Source of the DNA: Verrucomicrobiota bacterium | Lineage (GTDB): Bacteria > Verrucomicrobiota > Verrucomicrobiia > Limisphaerales > UBA1319 | NCBI GenBank assembly: GCA_022709905.1 | Contig: JAKLHY010000005.1 | Coordinates: forward strand, 62,001 to 126,000 | Reading direction: 5' to 3' | Length of the DNA stretch: 64,000 bases | Shown: positions 18,203 to 28,496 of the stretch, piece after piece | Layout of the letters: every line of letters begins with the position of its first letter | Position numbering within the stretch: the stretch's first letter is position 1 | Made by a program: the position numbers and the translations under genes | The notes under the pieces: model-generated | Told to the model about the DNA's origin: nothing | What the model saw: only the letters and a program-made list of their open reading frames with translations | The model's database searches: none

Positions 18203-18787
18203 GTGATCCTTTCCGGCCGATGGTGCGCCAGGTTTGGTTTCTTGGTTTTGTTAGCTTTCAGCGCCGGATGCCAACCGGCTCATGAGCATCCGCCGCCCCT
18301 GTCTGAAACCGAAGTCAAACCAACAGTCCCTTCCTCGACCTATTCTGCGAACCCAAGCCAGATCCTTGCGGATCCTCAAAAGGCGTCGTCGAAAGCCGAG
18401 GCTCCCCTGCTGCTCGATGATGGGCCTGCGGAAGAAGAGGCTGTGGGGGGGGCCGATAACAGCCGCTGCGAGGTCTGCCACATCAATTTCATGCAGGAAG
18501 AATTGACGAAAGTCCACGCCAAGGCCGACATCGGATGCGCCAAGTGCCATGGTGAATCCGACGCGCATATCGCGGACGAATCCTGGGCTTCGGGAGGCAA
18601 CGGCACCGCGCCAGAACGGATGTTCCCCAAGAATACGATCAACGCCTTTTGCCTCGAGTGCCATCCCCGGAACAAGATCAATGCCGAAGCCCACAAGGAG
18701 TTCTTTGCCGAGTCTAATGGCCAATCCGTGTGCGTCGACTGCCACGGCAAACATCGGATGGCCACTCGAAAATGCCGATGGAAATAA
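18203..18787 (+). CDS. Tetraheme cytochrome c lipoprotein
   Basis: Four CXXCH heme sites are visible: CEVCH, CAKCH, CLECH and CVDCH, all in the C-terminal half. The N-terminus has a hydrophobic signal ending in the lipobox FSAGC. I favour the GTG at 18203 because it directly precedes the signal peptide. The frame stays open up to an ATG at 18005, which would overlap the AKR gene by 28 bases but add a poorly protein-like leader. It is likely a membrane-anchored periplasmic electron carrier. Its position behind a Tat-exported oxidoreductase-fold protein suggests, but does not prove, that they act together. Confidence 0.8.
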   Translation: MILSGRWCARFGFLVLLAFSAGCQPAHEHPPPLSETEVKPTVPSSTYSANPSQILADPQKASSKAEAPLLLDDGPAEEEAVGGADNSRCEVCHINFMQEELTKVHAKADIGCAKCHGESDAHIADESWASGGNGTAPERMFPKNTINAFCLECHPRNKINAEAHKEFFAESNGQSVCVDCHGKHRMATRKCRWK

Positions 18788-19270
18788 TCCGATTCCGATC
18801 GGATCGGCCACTGTCACTCCTCCCGCCCCCTCCTCGATCCCGAACGAGTTGACTTGCGCGCTGCCGAACTACCTGACAAGCGCCGACCGAAAACAGCTTG
18901 TAAAAAAAAATAACCGCTAATTTAACACTAATTATCACTAATGAGGGCAGGCGGAACACGGATGTCCTGAAGGGTTTACAAAATCGAGGGACTGTCTGAG
19001 ATCCTGTGACAACCGGCGCTGCGGGATAAATCCCGCGCTCCAACCTGTCGAGTGACTCTCGCTTCGGAGCCGGGAACGATCGGCGCGCGGAATTCATTCC
19101 GCAGCGCGATTCTGCCAACGGGATCCCTCCGATTTTATTCGCGTCTATTGGCGCGGTTCGATTTTTTTACGGGCATCTGACGTGCCGGATTTGGGCCTGA
19201 TAAATGTCTTGCATATCATAGTTATTAGGGTATTTTAAGGCCTTCTTTAAGTTCTAAATCAGGGGGGATT
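18788..19270. other. Repeat-rich intergenic region
   Basis: No gene is seen here. It contains an AT-rich block with repeated TAATT/ACACTAATT/TCACTAATG elements (about 18915-18945), an inverted pair of 23-base palindromic repeats (19016-19107), and a degenerate copy of the ATTCGCG.CTATTGGCG short repeat (about 19137-19160). A strong purine-rich ribosome site (AGGGGGG) just before 19271 serves the next gene. Confidence 0.7.
19016..19107. repeat. Inverted pair of 23-bp palindromic repeats (REP-like)
   Basis: The sequence at 19016-19038 contains the perfect palindrome GCGGGAT-AA-ATCCCGC. The sequence at 19085-19107 contains GCGGAAT-TC-ATTCCGC. Read in opposite orientation, the two 23-mers match at 20 of 23 positions. 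They are therefore two inverted copies of one element separated by 46 bases, able to form individual hairpins or one long one. This arrangement is like REP/BIME pairs. No transposase is nearby. Confidence 0.7.
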
Positions 19271-22267
19271 ATGATGGTCGAGGGTTTCATTCCACCGTGG
19301 ACCCATCCAGTCACCGGATGCCGAATCGCCGGGCATCATGCGGCATGGCTATGGATTGTTGTTTTATTCTCTGGATTCGATGTGGGGATTGTGAATGGAC
19401 AGCATTTGATCCCGGGCGCATTGAAGCGCGAGATGTATGCCAACAAACCGGGCGAAGGGCAGATAGCGGTGATGGTGTGTGATCCGAGGTTCCCCTCATC
19501 GCCTGACCTGGTCGACACGATCTCGGCGATGGAAACGCCCTCCAACATCATGGATTTCTACAGTCAGCGCATCTGGGGATTTCTGATCCCGAAGAAGACC
19601 GCGGACTACCTGTTTTACATCAGCACGGATGACCAGGGAATGCTCTTTCTGAGTTCGGACCAGAATCCCGCAAACAAAACGCTGATCGCCTATGAGCCGT
19701 ATTGGTCGAGTGCGCGTGACTGGACCAACCCCCGGAATCCGCCGGGAGCGAACGTATCATTTCCCATCCATCTCGAAGGTGGGAAACCTTATTACATTGA
19801 GGCATTGATGCGCGAGTTTTTGGGGGGGGATTCTTTTTCGGTGGCTTGGCGTGAAGCGTTCGAATCCGGGATTGCACAAGGGCCGCAAGCGATCCAGGGC
19901 GAATCGCTTGCGTGGACTGAGGCATCGGTGGAGTCACTGGAGCAAGGCCCGCCCGTGATCCACCGGCTGATGCCTAGCGAGGCGGGGGTCGAGGCCACGG
20001 GTTATTCTATTTTGGTCAATCAACAGGCCCAATTCACCTTATGGGCCGGGGCATACCTAAACATCGGCTGTCTGGCTTCAGGCAGCGGGCCACTGGAGTA
20101 TCAATGGTTTTATGGAGGACAACCGATTCCCAACGCCACGAATCGCACCTGGACGATCTCCGCGCTCGAAGTCCGCCATTCGGGGGTGTATTGGGTGGAA
20201 GTCAGGAATTTGGAGGGACTGGCCCGAAGCGAACCGACCGTTGTCAAAGTCCGAACCGCTGAACCGATGGCAGGTCCGATCCTGAATCCGGCCAACAACC
20301 GGTTTTACTATCTTCTGGGACGTTCTTCCTGGCCGGCGGCGGAAGCGGCGGCGGTCCAATTGAACGGCCACCTGGCAACGGTCCGGGATTCCGCCATGCA
20401 CAGCTGGCTGTATGGGATATTCGGGCATTATGGGGGGGTTAACCGCGATCTGTGGATTGGCTTTTACGACTCCAATCCTCTGGTGAACTCACCCGATATT
20501 GCCGCCCGAAAAATGGAGTTCAACTGGATATCAGGCGAGCCGAAGTCCTTTTCCAACTGGGCGCCCAACGAACCCAACAGCCCTGATATCGAGGATTATG
20601 TCTACATTTGCCGTCCCGCATCTGCCGGCGGATTTCCGGGACGTTGGTCCAACAATTACCTGGGATACGACCAGGCGTGCGGGGTGGTTGAGGTGGCGCA
20701 GGAAGAGATCGGCTCCCTCAAAGTCACAGGATTCAACGCGGTTAACGGCGAGGCCGAAATCACCTGGATCCCCCCGTTAGCAAAGGTGATCGTCGAAGAG
20801 TTTTCTCAGTGGTCGGCCGATCCCCTGTTTCGGGCCTCCACCGCGGGTCAGGTGACGAATCGGCTCTCGTTCGTCCTGCCGTCGCAGGAAGCGGCGTTTT
20901 ATCGCTTAAGGCGAAACCTGCAGGCTGCAAACGTGGTGGATCCCGTCCTTTATTTGGAGGTGCTGAAACAGGTAAAAAACAAGGTTTCTCCCACCAATCA
21001 ATTATACGATCAGGATCTCCTTCCCATTACCGCCTTGGAAATCGCCTCAAAGACGATTCAAAGCCTGGCCGGTTTGGAACACGCTCGACTGTTGGAAACC
21101 TTAAGGGCCAACCAAAACGTGATCATCGATATCTCCCCTTTGTCTGGGCTAGCGCAGCTCTCGATTCTGGATTTGTCCGGTAACTTGATCCAGGATCCCT
21201 CCCCCCTGGCCGACGACATCAGTCTGAAGGAACTGTTTCTCGGCAATAACAGTATCCAGGACCCGGCTTCTCTGGCAAACCTGCGCGGCTTGATCACCCT
21301 GCATCTTCAGGACAACGAAATCACTGATGCGAATGCTCTGACCAACCTGACCAACCTGCGGAGCCTCAACGTGGGCAATAACCTGCTTATGGACATCAGC
21401 TTTGTGAGACCGTTGGCGGCATTGTCCTGGGCATCGTTCTATGGCAATACCCTCGCCGATCTGAGCCCGCTTGCGAACCATCGCACTCTGGAATACCTGG
21501 ATCTGAACAATTGCGCCGACATATCGGATCTGGGTCCGCTTGCCAATCTGGCCACTCTGACGGGACTACACATGGCCAACAACCGGATCTCGGACATTTT
21601 GCCCTTGGCCGGCTTGCGACGCCTATCTCGGCTGAACTTGGATGGGAACCGGCTGTTGGACATTGGGCCTCTTACGGAGCTGACGAACATGGTTTGGCTG
21701 GTGCTCAATAACAATCGCATTTTGGACATCAGTCCCCTCAGGGATATGACCGAATTAGCCGATGGACTCGGCCTGGCAAACAATCGCCTTGCCAACCTTC
21801 AGCCGTTATCGCGAATGTCCAAACTCCGGTCCCTCGATATCAACGGCAATGCCTTGGTGGACATATCGACTTTGAGCAACCTGGTCAGTCTGGCGTGGTT
21901 GGCGGCGCCAAATAATCGCGTCGGAAACGTCGCGCCCTTGGCGGGATTAGTCCGTTTGGATTACCTGGATCTGAACAATAATTCGATCACCAGCATCACC
22001 AGCCTGGGGAGGCTGGTCAATTTAAGGGGACTGCACCTGAGCGGCAATCAGATCCAGGACATCCAGGCCTGCACCAACCTGGTCAAACTCAACGAACTGA
22101 ACCTCTCCAACAATCGCCTCACGGAGATCAGCGCGCTGCTGACCAACGCCGTCCTTGGCGGATTGGGGGCTGGAGATAACGTTTATCTCGGGGGTAACCC
22201 TCTCACCGCACAGGGTAAAAACCAGATCGAGCAACTTAGACAGATGGGCGTGAACGTCTCGTATTAA
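19271..22267 (+). CDS. PA14-like / Ig-like / C-type lectin / leucine-rich repeat mosaic protein
   Basis: A large secreted adhesin-like protein of 998 residues. After a hydrophobic signal (WLWIVVLFSGFDVGIVNG) comes a PA14-like domain (about residues 85-205, with DYLFYISTDDQG). An Ig-like domain (about 240-330, YQWFYGGQPIP) and a C-type lectin-like domain (about 338-485, with SWPAAEAAAVQLNGHLATV, NWAPNEPNS and GRWSN) follow. From about residue 600 there are tandem internalin-type leucine-rich repeats of about 22 residues ('L..L..L.L..N.I.DISPL'). It probably binds carbohydrate or protein ligands outside the cell. The C-terminus carries no visible anchor. Gene order gives no partner. Confidence 0.88.
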   Translation: MMVEGFIPPWTHPVTGCRIAGHHAAWLWIVVLFSGFDVGIVNGQHLIPGALKREMYANKPGEGQIAVMVCDPRFPSSPDLVDTISAMETPSNIMDFYSQRIWGFLIPKKTADYLFYISTDDQGMLFLSSDQNPANKTLIAYEPYWSSARDWTNPRNPPGANVSFPIHLEGGKPYYIEALMREFLGGDSFSVAWREAFESGIAQGPQAIQGESLAWTEASVESLEQGPPVIHRLMPSEAGVEATGYSILVNQQAQFTLWAGAYLNIGCLASGSGPLEYQWFYGGQPIPNATNRTWTISALEVRHSGVYWVEVRNLEGLARSEPTVVKVRTAEPMAGPILNPANNRFYYLLGRSSWPAAEAAAVQLNGHLATVRDSAMHSWLYGIFGHYGGVNRDLWIGFYDSNPLVNSPDIAARKMEFNWISGEPKSFSNWAPNEPNSPDIEDYVYICRPASAGGFPGRWSNNYLGYDQACGVVEVAQEEIGSLKVTGFNAVNGEAEITWIPPLAKVIVEEFSQWSADPLFRASTAGQVTNRLSFVLPSQEAAFYRLRRNLQAANVVDPVLYLEVLKQVKNKVSPTNQLYDQDLLPITALEIASKTIQSLAGLEHARLLETLRANQNVIIDISPLSGLAQLSILDLSGNLIQDPSPLADDISLKELFLGNNSIQDPASLANLRGLITLHLQDNEITDANALTNLTNLRSLNVGNNLLMDISFVRPLAALSWASFYGNTLADLSPLANHRTLEYLDLNNCADISDLGPLANLATLTGLHMANNRISDILPLAGLRRLSRLNLDGNRLLDIGPLTELTNMVWLVLNNNRILDISPLRDMTELADGLGLANNRLANLQPLSRMSKLRSLDINGNALVDISTLSNLVSLAWLAAPNNRVGNVAPLAGLVRLDYLDLNNNSITSITSLGRLVNLRGLHLSGNQIQDIQACTNLVKLNELNLSNNRLTEISALLTNAVLGGLGAGDNVYLGGNPLTAQGKNQIEQLRQMGVNVSY

Positions 22268-22333
22268 GCTGCTTGAAAAAAGACCTCGGGTTTTGGCGGA
22301 AGCGCCACCAGCGCCAGATACAAAGCGGCTGGT

Positions 22334-23779
22334 TTATGGCTGTTTCCGTTCCAGCCTGTTCCAGTTGCCGTCCAGTTCGACGTTCGGATTGAAATTGGCG
22401 CTTTCGGTGACGATGTATTCGCCGCGGTTATTGGCCCAGGCATTTGGATAGCCGCTGGGCAACTCGACTGAGCGTCCGGCGACGGGATCGTGGAATTCCT
22501 CCACTCCCCGCATGTATTGGCTCCAATTTTTGTTGATGCGATCCTGGGAGGCCTGTCGTTGTTCATAGCTCTGGCGCATCATGTCACTGATCTCGCTGCT
22601 GGTCCGGCTGAGATATCGGCTCAGTTCACCGGCGGCTCGGATCTGGTTCATCTGCGCCTGGGTGAGGGCTTGGACCAATTGGGCATAGCGATTGTACCAG
22701 GGGAGAGTGATTCGGAATGAATGGATGATGGTCTCGAACAGCTTGGTTGACGTGTCGAGCTGGCCTTTGGGCGCGCGCAGGGCATAAAGCTTGTCGGCGA
22801 TCTGGATGGTCATGTTGCCGGCCGGCAGGATCATGGTGTTCAGCACGCAATAGTGATCTTCCTCCACCATCTTGCCGTTCAGCGCGTATTCGACACGCAC
22901 CCGGCCGGCAGTGAAAACCATCCGGGGCCCGCCAAACGGGACGGACGGCTCGGCTTCGCGCGCCGCCTCCGCCAACTTAGGCAAGGCCTCCGCCTTCATG
23001 ACGCGCGCCTGCGCCTGGCCCCGGACACGCGGCAGATGGCGTTCCTTGAGGTAGGCGATGGCGTCTGCGACTGGGGCTTGGACTTCGTTGCCCAAGTAAT
23101 TAGCGCCAGGCGGAAACATGGTGCCCGGCCCAAGATACCCGCCCCAGCTGAACGCCAGCGTGGGGAAACACTCCAGTTGTTCGATCCCCTTGGGACTGTG
23201 CACCCGCATCGCAACCGCCGCCGGCATGGTGGGATGCGCCCGCCAGACGAGTCCTCCCTCGACTTCCCAATCCACCGGCGCAAGAAAACTTAAGGCCTCT
23301 CCCCCAATCATGTCAGGCCGGTCGTTGATGCTGACCCGTCGAAAACGGATGTAACTTGTGTTCGTGGACACGGTTTGAGGGACTGTCGGCCGGCGCATCT
23401 GATTGCTCGATCCAACCGTTTGGGCCAGAGGACTGACAGCGTTGGACCGGGCAAGCGGATTGGCGGATGCTCCCTGCTTGTGAAGCGTGAAAGTACTCCC
23501 GCCGCTTTTCAGAATCAGCAGGCCTTTTTCGAGCGTCGCGGTGAATTCGAACTGGCTGCCGTCGCTTTCAAACGTGCCCCTGAGTTGGTCGTCGACCTCG
23601 CGCGCGGTGCAGGGCCACGTCTTGTCCCCGAGTTGAAGGTCTCCTGAATAGCCCCCCGCCGAGGGTTGAAGCCTGACTGTCAACGAATCCCCTTGGAAAG
23701 TGCCCGTGTAATCAGCCGCCAATGCCGAGAGCGCCATCCCCAGTGGAATTATCAAAGCCCACGAAACAATCGTTTTCAT
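22334..23779 (-). CDS. Secreted protein of unknown function
   Basis: The start is placed at 23779 (MKTIVSWALIIPLGMALSALAA), which gives a clean signal peptide with an AxA site; the longer open frame upstream has no protein character. Residues 23-100 form a small beta domain (YTGTFQGDSLTVRL...GDLQLGDKTW), seen in my judgement as a repeated module of unknown function in related bacteria. The middle has a mixed alpha/beta region, and the C-terminal part is helical (Gln/Arg/Ser-rich, RTSSEISDMMRQSYEQRQ) before a closing beta segment (RSVELPSGYPNAWANNRGEY). No catalytic motif is recognised. It is divergent from the kinase gene, so a shared regulatory region is possible. Confidence 0.75.
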   Translation of the reverse strand: MKTIVSWALIIPLGMALSALAADYTGTFQGDSLTVRLQPSAGGYSGDLQLGDKTWPCTAREVDDQLRGTFESDGSQFEFTATLEKGLLILKSGGSTFTLHKQGASANPLARSNAVSPLAQTVGSSNQMRRPTVPQTVSTNTSYIRFRRVSINDRPDMIGGEALSFLAPVDWEVEGGLVWRAHPTMPAAVAMRVHSPKGIEQLECFPTLAFSWGGYLGPGTMFPPGANYLGNEVQAPVADAIAYLKERHLPRVRGQAQARVMKAEALPKLAEAAREAEPSVPFGGPRMVFTAGRVRVEYALNGKMVEEDHYCVLNTMILPAGNMTIQIADKLYALRAPKGQLDTSTKLFETIIHSFRITLPWYNRYAQLVQALTQAQMNQIRAAGELSRYLSRTSSEISDMMRQSYEQRQASQDRINKNWSQYMRGVEEFHDPVAGRSVELPSGYPNAWANNRGEYIVTESANFNPNVELDGNWNRLERKQP

Positions 23780-24083
23780 GAGTAAGTCCGTTGCATTTTT
23801 AGCAGATCTGATCTGAGGCGACCAGCAGAATGGATGGCGAACAGCTGGAAAGGGTCCAGTTGCCTGGGCGGTCGGAAAGCGAATCCTGACCGCAACCCTA
23901 GAATCCGATGGCCTATTGAACCAAAGATGTACACCCAAGGTGCAATAGCCAAGGCGGGAGGATTCGTGCCATCCTTCAATTCAAGGCACAGTCAAAGGCA
24001 AAGGCAGTTATTCGCCGCCTGACTAAGAACAAAGGAATTGCTGATGAGGCACGGTACAATAACAGGCTGACTGTTCTCGGAAA
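23780..24083. other. Intergenic region between divergent genes
   Basis: It separates the divergent secreted-protein and Ser/Thr kinase genes and must hold both promoters. I see no convincing -35/-10 pair, palindrome or RNA structure. Confidence 0.5.
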
Positions 24084-26996
24084 ATGGCGCAAGCGGGTTC
24101 TGACGGTTCTGTGAAACTCATGAGCGGAGAAACCGAATCTGAAGTTGAAACGCGGGTGGGCACGAGGATGGTTCCATGCAAGTCTGGAACCAACCCCGGG
24201 GAAGCGCGGAGAGAAAGCGATCAAGGAAGGGCCTCTCTGGTTGGGACGCGGCTTGGCCCGTACAATGTCGAGGCATTGATTGGGGCCGGCGGAATGGGAG
24301 AGGTCTACCGCGCGCGTGATCGTAGACTCCATCGAGCGGTGGCCTTGAAAATGCTGCCGCAGGCATTCAGTGCCAATCCCGAGAGGCTGGCCCGCCTGGA
24401 GCGGGAAGCGCGTCTGCTGGCCTCCTTGAACCATCCCACCATCGCCATGATCCATGGATTGGAGGAAATTGATGGAATACTGTTTTTAGTCCTTGAACTC
24501 GTGGAAGGTCAGACGTTGGCCGATCGGCTTAAAAAGGACCTGCCTTCCATGGAGGAGGTCCTGAATTGGGTGCGGCAAATGGCTGAAGGCCTAGAAGCAG
24601 CGCATGAGCGAGGGATCATCCATCGGGACTTCAAACCGGCCAACATTAAGATCACTCTCGGAGGCAAGGTCAAAATCCTGGACTTCGGCCTAGCCAAGAT
24701 CCCGCAGGCGAAATGGACCTCGGAGCATGCCGTCGACGCGGCAAGCCTGACGGAGAGAATGAACGAATCCGGAGTCATTCTGGGCACCGCCTCCTACATG
24801 AGCCCAGAGCAGGCCACTGGCAGGCCACTGGATAAGCGCACGGATATCTGGGCTTTCGGGTGTGTTTTTTATGAGTGTCTGACCGGTCGTAAAGCGTTTC
24901 CTGGAAGGACGATCGCTGAGATCATGGCATCGGTCCTCAGGAACGAACCGGATTGGCAAGCGTTGCCTCAGACGACGCCGGAAAAGATGGTGGATCTTAT
25001 GCGGCGCTGTCTCCAGAAGGATCCCAAGAATCGGTTGCACGAAATTGCCGATGCTCGAATCGAATTGCAGCCACTGGAACGGCTGCCGATGAAAATGAAA
25101 CCGGCTTCCTCCCGGTTTCCGCGTGGTCTGTTGATCGCCGCCGGTTTGACAGCCGTTGGCCTGGCATTCACAATGATCCTGGCAGGTTTAGGACTCGGAA
25201 AAACCGTCTCGGTCCGCGTTCCACAGCCTGTCGTGCGTTCTCTCGTGCCCGTGGAACGAGGACACTGGTTGGATGGATGTCGATGGGGTGTTCCTTATGG
25301 ACTGGAGCATCCCACCCGCACGGCGATGACCATCTCGGGCGATGGTCGTTTTATGGTTTACAGTGCGGTTAAAGGGAAGCCCGGCGAAGAGGAAATGCCT
25401 TGGCTTTATTTGCGCCGATTCAACGAGTTGGAGGCCAAACCCATCGCCGGAACGGAAGGAGGGATGAATCCTGTCCTTTCGCCAGACGATCGCTGGCTCG
25501 GCTTCTGGGCGGACGGCAAACTGAAAAAGATACCCGTGGAGGGTGGAGTTCCGACCGTATTGGATCGTGTCTCGATGCCCTTCGGCTTGAGCTGGGGAGC
25601 GGATGATCAGATCATTATGGCCCTGGACTGGCAATCCTCGGGTCTTTCCAGGATATCTGCTGCCGGAGGCATCACGCAGACACTGACGATACCCGATAGA
25701 TCCAAGGAATACTCCCACAGTCTTCCCCATTGTCTCCCGGGCAAAAAGGGAGTTCTGTTTACGATCAAGCGACATGCCTGGGATCCCGAACCCCGTGTGG
25801 CCATCCTCGATCTGGCCACAAGGAGATGGCGCGTGCTGCTCGAAAATGCGGCAGACGCCCGATATGTTCCCCCCGGTCATATGGCGTTTTTACGGCAGGG
25901 AACGCTGTTCGTGGTCCCTTTTACTCCAGACCGGCTTGAGGTCACGGGGCAACCCGTTCCGGTCGTTGAGGCGGTCGCTCAGGCACTGAATACTTTTTCC
26001 GGGCGCTTCGAGACGGCTGCCGGACAATACAGCGTCTCTGCATCAGGATCGTTGATTTATGCTGTGGGCGGAATCGTTCCCGACTTGCAGAATGCGCTCG
26101 TCTGGGTGGATCAAGAAGGAAAGGTCGAACCGATTGTGCCATTCCAGGCTCCATTTTTTGCTCCCCGTCTTTCACCCGATGGCCAGCGGATCGCTTACCT
26201 GACGGCGAGCTTGGAAGGATACATCTGGATTCTCGACCTGAATCGGGGCACTGCCACGAAACTGATCTCCGAAGGAACGCCGACTTTTGTGGTATGGTCT
26301 CCCGAGGGGCGACGCGTGGCCTTTGACTGGCACAAGACCGGTGTCCCCAACGTGTTTTGGCAGGCCGCGGACGGCAGCTCGCCCATGGAACGGCTGACCC
26401 AAAGCGACTACACTCAGTATCCAGCATCTTGGGCGCCCGATGGAAAAACGCTCGCACTGGTGGAAGCGCATCCAGAGAACGGCTACGATGTGCTTTTACT
26501 GCACCTTCCAGAACGCCGCGTCACACCTTTTCTGAATTCACGATTCTACGAGGGCTATCCGGAAATCTCACCAGACGGAAAGTGGATGGCGTATGTATCG
26601 GATGAGTCGGGGCGGAAGGAGGTGTACGTCCGGCCTTTCCCGCGCGGAGATGGCAAATGGCAGATATCTCCTGCGGGTGGCAACCAGCCGTTCTGGGGTC
26701 GGAATGGGGAATGCCTGTTTTACCGATCGCAGGCGGCTGGCGGCCAGTATGCAGCCCAGGTCTGGACTGTCGAGGTTCAAACGGATTCCGGATTCGTCGC
26801 TGGCAAGCCGAAGCTTCTGTTTGAGCAAGAGGGGTATAATGTTGGGGGGCCCATTCGATGCTGGGACCGATCGGCTGATAACAAACGATTTCTGATGGTA
26901 AAGCTTGAAGAGCGGACGCCTCAGCCCTTGACTGAAATGGTCCTCGTCCACAACTGGTTCGAGGAGTTAAAGAACCCCGGCTACCCCCGGCGATAA
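24084..26996 (+). CDS. Serine/threonine protein kinase with C-terminal TolB/PD40-type beta-propeller
   Basis: Transmembrane Hanks-type kinase of 970 residues. The kinase domain (about residues 58-330) has the glycine loop [14 protein letters not shown], the VALKML lysine, catalytic HRDFKPANI, metal-binding DFGLAK, and activation-segment [10 protein letters not shown], so it should be active. One membrane segment lies near residues 350-375 ([20 protein letters not shown]). The C-terminal half is a PD40/WD40-like propeller with SPDG/APDGK strand motifs, predicted to be periplasmic. The N-terminal ~55 residues are polar and probably disordered. This architecture is common in Acidobacteriota, Planctomycetota and Verrucomicrobiota. 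The signal sensed is unknown. Confidence 0.95.
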   Translation: MAQAGSDGSVKLMSGETESEVETRVGTRMVPCKSGTNPGEARRESDQGRASLVGTRLGPYNVEALIGAGGMGEVYRARDRRLHRAVALKMLPQAFSANPERLARLEREARLLASLNHPTIAMIHGLEEIDGILFLVLELVEGQTLADRLKKDLPSMEEVLNWVRQMAEGLEAAHERGIIHRDFKPANIKITLGGKVKILDFGLAKIPQAKWTSEHAVDAASLTERMNESGVILGTASYMSPEQATGRPLDKRTDIWAFGCVFYECLTGRKAFPGRTIAEIMASVLRNEPDWQALPQTTPEKMVDLMRRCLQKDPKNRLHEIADARIELQPLERLPMKMKPASSRFPRGLLIAAGLTAVGLAFTMILAGLGLGKTVSVRVPQPVVRSLVPVERGHWLDGCRWGVPYGLEHPTRTAMTISGDGRFMVYSAVKGKPGEEEMPWLYLRRFNELEAKPIAGTEGGMNPVLSPDDRWLGFWADGKLKKIPVEGGVPTVLDRVSMPFGLSWGADDQIIMALDWQSSGLSRISAAGGITQTLTIPDRSKEYSHSLPHCLPGKKGVLFTIKRHAWDPEPRVAILDLATRRWRVLLENAADARYVPPGHMAFLRQGTLFVVPFTPDRLEVTGQPVPVVEAVAQALNTFSGRFETAAGQYSVSASGSLIYAVGGIVPDLQNALVWVDQEGKVEPIVPFQAPFFAPRLSPDGQRIAYLTASLEGYIWILDLNRGTATKLISEGTPTFVVWSPEGRRVAFDWHKTGVPNVFWQAADGSSPMERLTQSDYTQYPASWAPDGKTLALVEAHPENGYDVLLLHLPERRVTPFLNSRFYEGYPEISPDGKWMAYVSDESGRKEVYVRPFPRGDGKWQISPAGGNQPFWGRNGECLFYRSQAAGGQYAAQVWTVEVQTDSGFVAGKPKLLFEQEGYNVGGPIRCWDRSADNKRFLMVKLEERTPQPLTEMVLVHNWFEELKNPGYPRR

Positions 26997-27033
26997 GGCG
27001 GTCGGGATCCCGCTTACAGAATTCTGGAATACG

Positions 27034-28371
27034 TCAGACGACATCCGGAATAATCCAGGGCTCCCGGTAAGCCGCGCGTTTGAGATAGCGATTAGCTTCA
27101 GCCGCGTCGGGGAAGGATTCGGTTTTCGGATCAAAGGTGAGTTTTCGGTTGCCGACACGCCAGGCAATATTGGCCAAGTGGCACAGGAGCACGGAATAGT
27201 GGCCTTGTTCGACATCGGCGGCGGGTTTGGCTCGGCTTTGAATGCACTGAATGAAGTTGTCCTGGTGTTCACGATCGGCCTGGCGTCCAGGGACCGTCGC
27301 GATGAGCGAGCTGTTTTCATTAAAGGCCTGCCAGCCATCACCATGGCGTCCCACGAACATGAATCCGCGGCTGCCCAGGATCTCAATCCGTGTGCCGTTG
27401 AACGGCCAGTTGGGCATCTGATCGGTATCCCGGACGTCCATCGGCGTTTTCTTCAGATAAGGCGTCCAAAGGGCGGATTCAAAGAGGAGGGTGAATCCGT
27501 CGTATTGGAAAGCCGCCAGCTGGGTATCGGGGGTATCCCGTCCGTCTTTGAGCGCGTAGATAGCGCCGGTGGCTGAAACGGTAGCGGGGGAAGGGATGTC
27601 GCCGATCAGCAGTCTGGCCAGATCGAGCTGGTGCACGGCGTCTCCCGGGATGGGGCCGCAGCTGTATTCCCATTGATTGAGCCACTGGCGGCTGGGATTG
27701 TAGGGAAGCTTGGCCGCGGGTCCGCACCACATGTCATAATCAAGCCCGGCCGGCGGGGTCTGGTTGGGGGCGGCTGGCTGAGGGGCGTGCTGCATCATGT
27801 TAAAGACCCGCACCAGATAAATGTCACCCAGTTTTCCGGAACGGACGTAGTCCACCGCCTGTTTCATATAAGGCGCGCTGCGGGATTGCGTGCCCACCGT
27901 GACCACCCGCTGGTATTTGCGGGCGGCTTCAATCATTTTTCTGCCTTCCCAGACATTGTGGGCCATCGGTTTTTCGACAAAAACATCCTTGCCGGCTTGG
28001 CAGGCGAGGATCGAGCCGAGGGCATGCCAATGGTCAGGGGTGGCATTAACGACGGCGTCCACAGACCGGTCTTCGAGCATTTTTCGGAAATCCTGAGCCA
28101 GAATAACTTTGCGGTTTTGGGCTTCCTCGACCGCTTCGCGGGCCCGGGCAAAACGCCGGGTGTCGACATCGCAAAGATAGGCGATCTGGACATCGGATCT
28201 TTTGGCGAAGGCCTCGGCCAGATAGGTGCCGCGTCCGCCCAAGCCCATCACGCCGATCACCACTTTTTCGTTTGCGCCCAGAACCCTCGGACCACTGAAG
28301 GCCGAAAGGGTCGTAGCCGCCACGAGAGACTGCTTGAGAAAGGAACGCCGGTTCACGGTATTGTTTTGCAT
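27034..28371 (-). CDS. Gfo/Idh/MocA family oxidoreductase, Tat-exported
   Basis: NAD(P)-dependent sugar dehydrogenase-type protein of 445 residues from the chosen start at 28371 (MQNNTVNRRSFLKQSL), which begins a classic twin-arginine signal; the open frame extends 27 codons further without support. It has the Rossmann motif VIGVMGLGGRGTYLAEAF near residue 40, the conserved EKPMAHNVWEG segment that carries the family Lys, and the C-terminal alpha/beta substrate domain. Export with bound NAD(P) by Tat fits other members in this phylum. It is divergent from the DUF1080, beta-helix and PIG-L genes, which suggests one carbohydrate-processing locus. Confidence 0.93.
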   Translation of the reverse strand: MQNNTVNRRSFLKQSLVAATTLSAFSGPRVLGANEKVVIGVMGLGGRGTYLAEAFAKRSDVQIAYLCDVDTRRFARAREAVEEAQNRKVILAQDFRKMLEDRSVDAVVNATPDHWHALGSILACQAGKDVFVEKPMAHNVWEGRKMIEAARKYQRVVTVGTQSRSAPYMKQAVDYVRSGKLGDIYLVRVFNMMQHAPQPAAPNQTPPAGLDYDMWCGPAAKLPYNPSRQWLNQWEYSCGPIPGDAVHQLDLARLLIGDIPSPATVSATGAIYALKDGRDTPDTQLAAFQYDGFTLLFESALWTPYLKKTPMDVRDTDQMPNWPFNGTRIEILGSRGFMFVGRHGDGWQAFNENSSLIATVPGRQADREHQDNFIQCIQSRAKPAADVEQGHYSVLLCHLANIAWRVGNRKLTFDPKTESFPDAAEANRYLKRAAYREPWIIPDVV

Positions 28372-28496
28372 AGGATCGATCAGGTTGCGGTAGCCCATGG
28401 TATCCCATACCGGCCGCCGGGCAATCCTATTCGCCACATCGGCCACTGACAAAAGCGGTGCGGGATCCAGCTAAAGGAAACCACAAAAGCCTTGAA

